Below are positions 21,351-23,099 of a stretch of DNA of 23,099 bases, piece by piece. The stretch comes from Neolecta irregularis DAH-3 (taxonomy: Eukaryota > Ascomycota > Neolectomycetes > Neolectales > Neolectaceae). Below the pieces are notes generated by a model. It did not search any database. It worked only from the letters and a program-made list of their open reading frames with translations, and was not told where the DNA came from. Location of the stretch: assembly GCA_001929475.1 (NCBI GenBank), contig LXFE01002965.1, positions 1 to 23,099 of the forward strand. Direction: 5' to 3'. The position numbers and the translations under genes were made by a program. The number at the start of each line of letters is the position of its first letter. Position 1 is the first letter of the stretch.

Positions 21351-22213
21351 ATGGCTGCATCACTTATGTTCAACAGTTGCCTTTCTAATTCAGATTACTT
21401 GTCATCCGGCTATATCTCTGCAGTAAATTCTATTGCCTTCACTAAAAGCCATCTCAAGTTTCTAAATGACCGACTGGCGACTCTCGAACCCCGACAGATT
21501 CTCCAGTGGTGCACTGTGACGCTGCCTAATTTGTACCAAACAACTGCCTTTGGTCTTACTGGTATGCAATGTCCTTGAAAGATGATGGTAACAAAGATGC
21601 AGGTCTCGTAACGATCGACATGTTATCAACGTTACAAGACCCTCCGCCACTAATATTCCTTGACACCCTTCATCACTTTCAGGAGACATTACTCCTAATT
21701 GAAAAGATCAAAGCCCGATATCCTCAAATTTCGTTAAATATCTACAAGCCTAATGGATTAGACACTACGTTTGAATTCAACAAACTGTATGGCGAGCGGC
21801 TCTGGGAAAAGGACGAAGCTTTATATGACTATACGGTAAAAGTCGAACCTGCACGTCGTGCGTACCGTGAGCTGGGTGTCAAGGCTGTGCTTACCGGTCG
21901 TCGAAAAAGCCAAGGCGGGGCTCGTTCAAACTTGGATATTATAGAAATCGACGATACCGGACTGGTCAAAGTCAATCCGTTCGCCAATTGGTCCTTTCGG
22001 CAAGTTTATGATTATATTCGTGAATTCAAGGTGCCGTATAATGAGCTTTCGGATCAAGGCTATAGGAGCATTGGCGATTGGCACAGTACGGTGACTGTTA
22101 AAGACGATGAAGATGAACGGGCTGGTCGTTGGAAAGGACAAGTAAAAACTGAATGCGGATTACATGAGAACTACTTCAAGATGAAATTAGAGAGATTGGG
22201 CTTGACTAAATAA
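21351..22213 (+). CDS. MET16: phosphoadenylyl-sulfate (PAPS) reductase
   Basis: Exons 21351-21561 and 21603-22213 give 273 residues (yeast Met16 is 261). Seen: FTKSHLKFLNDRLATLEP, NLYQTTAFGLTGLVTIDML, PLIFLDTLHHFQET, KVEPARRAYREL, VLTGRRKSQGGARSNL, NPFANWSFRQVYDYI, GYRSIGDWHST, ERAGRWKG and KTECGLH near the C-terminus. ECGLH carries the catalytic cysteine; lack of further CC pairs marks the thioredoxin-dependent PAPS-type enzyme rather than the plant APS type. Role: reduces PAPS to sulfite and PAP in assimilatory sulfate reduction toward cysteine and methionine. The single 41-nt intron splits the GLTG|LVTIDML block. The N-terminal 30 residues are not conserved, and start 21351 is the first ATG in frame. 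It is divergent from the SPX-phosphatase gene. Confidence 0.92.
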
Positions 22214-22855
22214 TATTCACTGTAGCGAATCATTGCGGCGATATCAAGGTGGAGATTTTAAAGGAGGGAGGGAATAAGACTTTAGGGTGCGTTTTGCAGC
22301 ACCATCAATGTAATTGCATGAAATCAGAAAATGTAAAATTTATTTCGCATAATTCCAAGCATCACAGGCCCTCGCCATTCTACAAAATCGCAATTCCTTA
22401 TCACTGATCCCTTTACCTCAACCGCCATTCAACCAACCATATGGCTCAAACGATTGATTTCTCATCAATTCGTTTGAAACCCCAGTCATTCGAGCTTCAG
22501 ATAGTTAAGGCGTTTGATTAACCCAAGGGCAAGAACAATGTGGGGGTTCCGGGGATCCCCACACCGTCCATGCACAGCCCCAGCTCAAACATCGACGACG
22601 CTCAGTGCCACGGCCAGCCAGCGCAGGAGCAGCATCTGCCGCGGCCGCAGTCCGCAAAGCCGCTCTCCTCCTAACCCAACTGTGAATTGATTGCCATTTG
22701 CTCCAAGTTCTGCTCGCAAAATTTATCATGGATCATGTGACACGGCGACATGAACTTTGTAAGAGCAGCATACCCCACCAACTAAAGAAACGGCCAGATA
22801 TTTTTATCAGCAATTTTGGTTATTTGGTAATTTGGTATTGCACTTATATAAATTG
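22214..22855. other. region without an identified gene
   Basis: About 640 bp downstream of the PAPS reductase gene. An ATG in good context (CCAACCATATGGC) at 22441 opens a 26-codon frame (MAQTIDFSSIRLKPQSFEL...) ending at 22521. A further open stretch on the same strand to 22673 is G+C-rich and Pro/Ser/Gln-rich. Joining them needs a 24-nt intron, shorter than any I could support, so this may be the first exon of an unknown gene or nothing. I see no tRNA, terminator-like hairpin or mobile element here. Confidence 0.4.
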
Positions 22856-23099
22856 TCAAAGAAGCGAACCGCCCGCCCTACCAAGTCTCCTGCGGGCGGC
22901 GTCCCCGGCGGCGAAAGCACTCGCATCGCCCTCCTCGCCCATCTTCTCCGGCCTCTCCGCCAGACTGCCGCTACTGCTCGACATGCCTGTAGAACCACGA
23001 CGCCGTTGAGGATCCCGCTCCAGCTCCGCCACTGCATCCTCTGCCTGCCTCTCGATTTCCTGGCTGGCCACTAACCCGAGTTCCGTACCGCTGTGGCTG
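22856..23099 (-). CDS. possible 3' end of an unknown minus-strand gene (partial)
   Basis: A frame open from the right edge to a TGA at 22856-22858 encodes about 80 residues rich in Arg, Glu, Gly, Ala and Ser (for example QEIERQAEDAVAELERDP, then SSSSGSLAERPEKMGEEG). The G+C content is well above that of the neighbouring genes. The first part could form a helix; the rest looks disordered. No family is recognisable. Other frames over this G+C-rich stretch are also open, so it could be a shadow of a plus-strand exon or non-coding. Confidence 0.3.
   Translation of the reverse strand, partial: SHSGTELGLVASQEIERQAEDAVAELERDPQRRRGSTGMSSSSGSLAERPEKMGEEGDASAFAAGDAARRRLGRAGGSLL

Noticed and set aside
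22505-22729. 74-residue minus-strand frame
   Set aside because: Ala/Arg/Trp-rich composition typical of the reverse of a G+C-rich Pro/Ser/Gln stretch; no motif.

Overview
This is a stretch of fungal nuclear genome. The evidence is fungus-specific genes (the DASH subunit Spc19, the kinetochore protein Sos7, Mgr2, Atp18, an Erf2-type palmitoyltransferase, an Apa1/2-type Ap4A phosphorylase, a Met16-type PAPS reductase) and many very short introns. I could place 65 introns by joining conserved protein segments across splice sites. They run from 29 to 83 nt, nearly all 32-48 nt, and four use GC-AG instead of GT-AG ends. Genes are packed tightly: one convergent pair shares a TCATGA hexamer across both stop codons, one pair of stops is 9 bp apart, and one divergent pair of start codons is 18 bp apart. 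I cannot name the phylum from the sequence alone.

Layout. 1-3600: MGR2 (+), a METTL2/6/8-type tRNA m3C methyltransferase (-), a SEC2-type Rab exchange factor (-, intronless). 3600-6600: PDCD5 (+), a Rogdi/Rav2 homologue (+), SPC19 (-), ATP18 (+). 6700-10200: a mitochondrial TPR protein (+), mitochondrial ribosomal protein uS14m (-), pantothenate kinase (+). 10300-13800: POP5 (-), SOS7 (+), an RS-rich '38B-like' splicing protein (-), a small mitochondrial membrane protein (-). 13900-17500: an ERF2-type palmitoyltransferase (+) and an ASH1-type SET histone methyltransferase (+). 17700-22200: Ap4A phosphorylase (+), an SPX-phosphoserine phosphatase fusion (-), PAPS reductase (+). The last 0.9 kb has no gene I can identify, with a possible partial gene running off the right edge.

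The most striking item is at 18847-20883. An SPX domain, the eukaryotic sensor of inositol pyrophosphates and phosphate status, is joined in one reading frame to a complete HAD-family phosphoserine phosphatase. The join depends on a 34-nt GC-AG intron that restores the SPX KKHD motif. The fusion lies between an Ap4A phosphorylase and a PAPS reductase. Phosphate sensing, serine synthesis, sulfate reduction and adenylyl-nucleotide turnover therefore sit side by side, with a doubled CACGTCGAC element on the shared divergent side.
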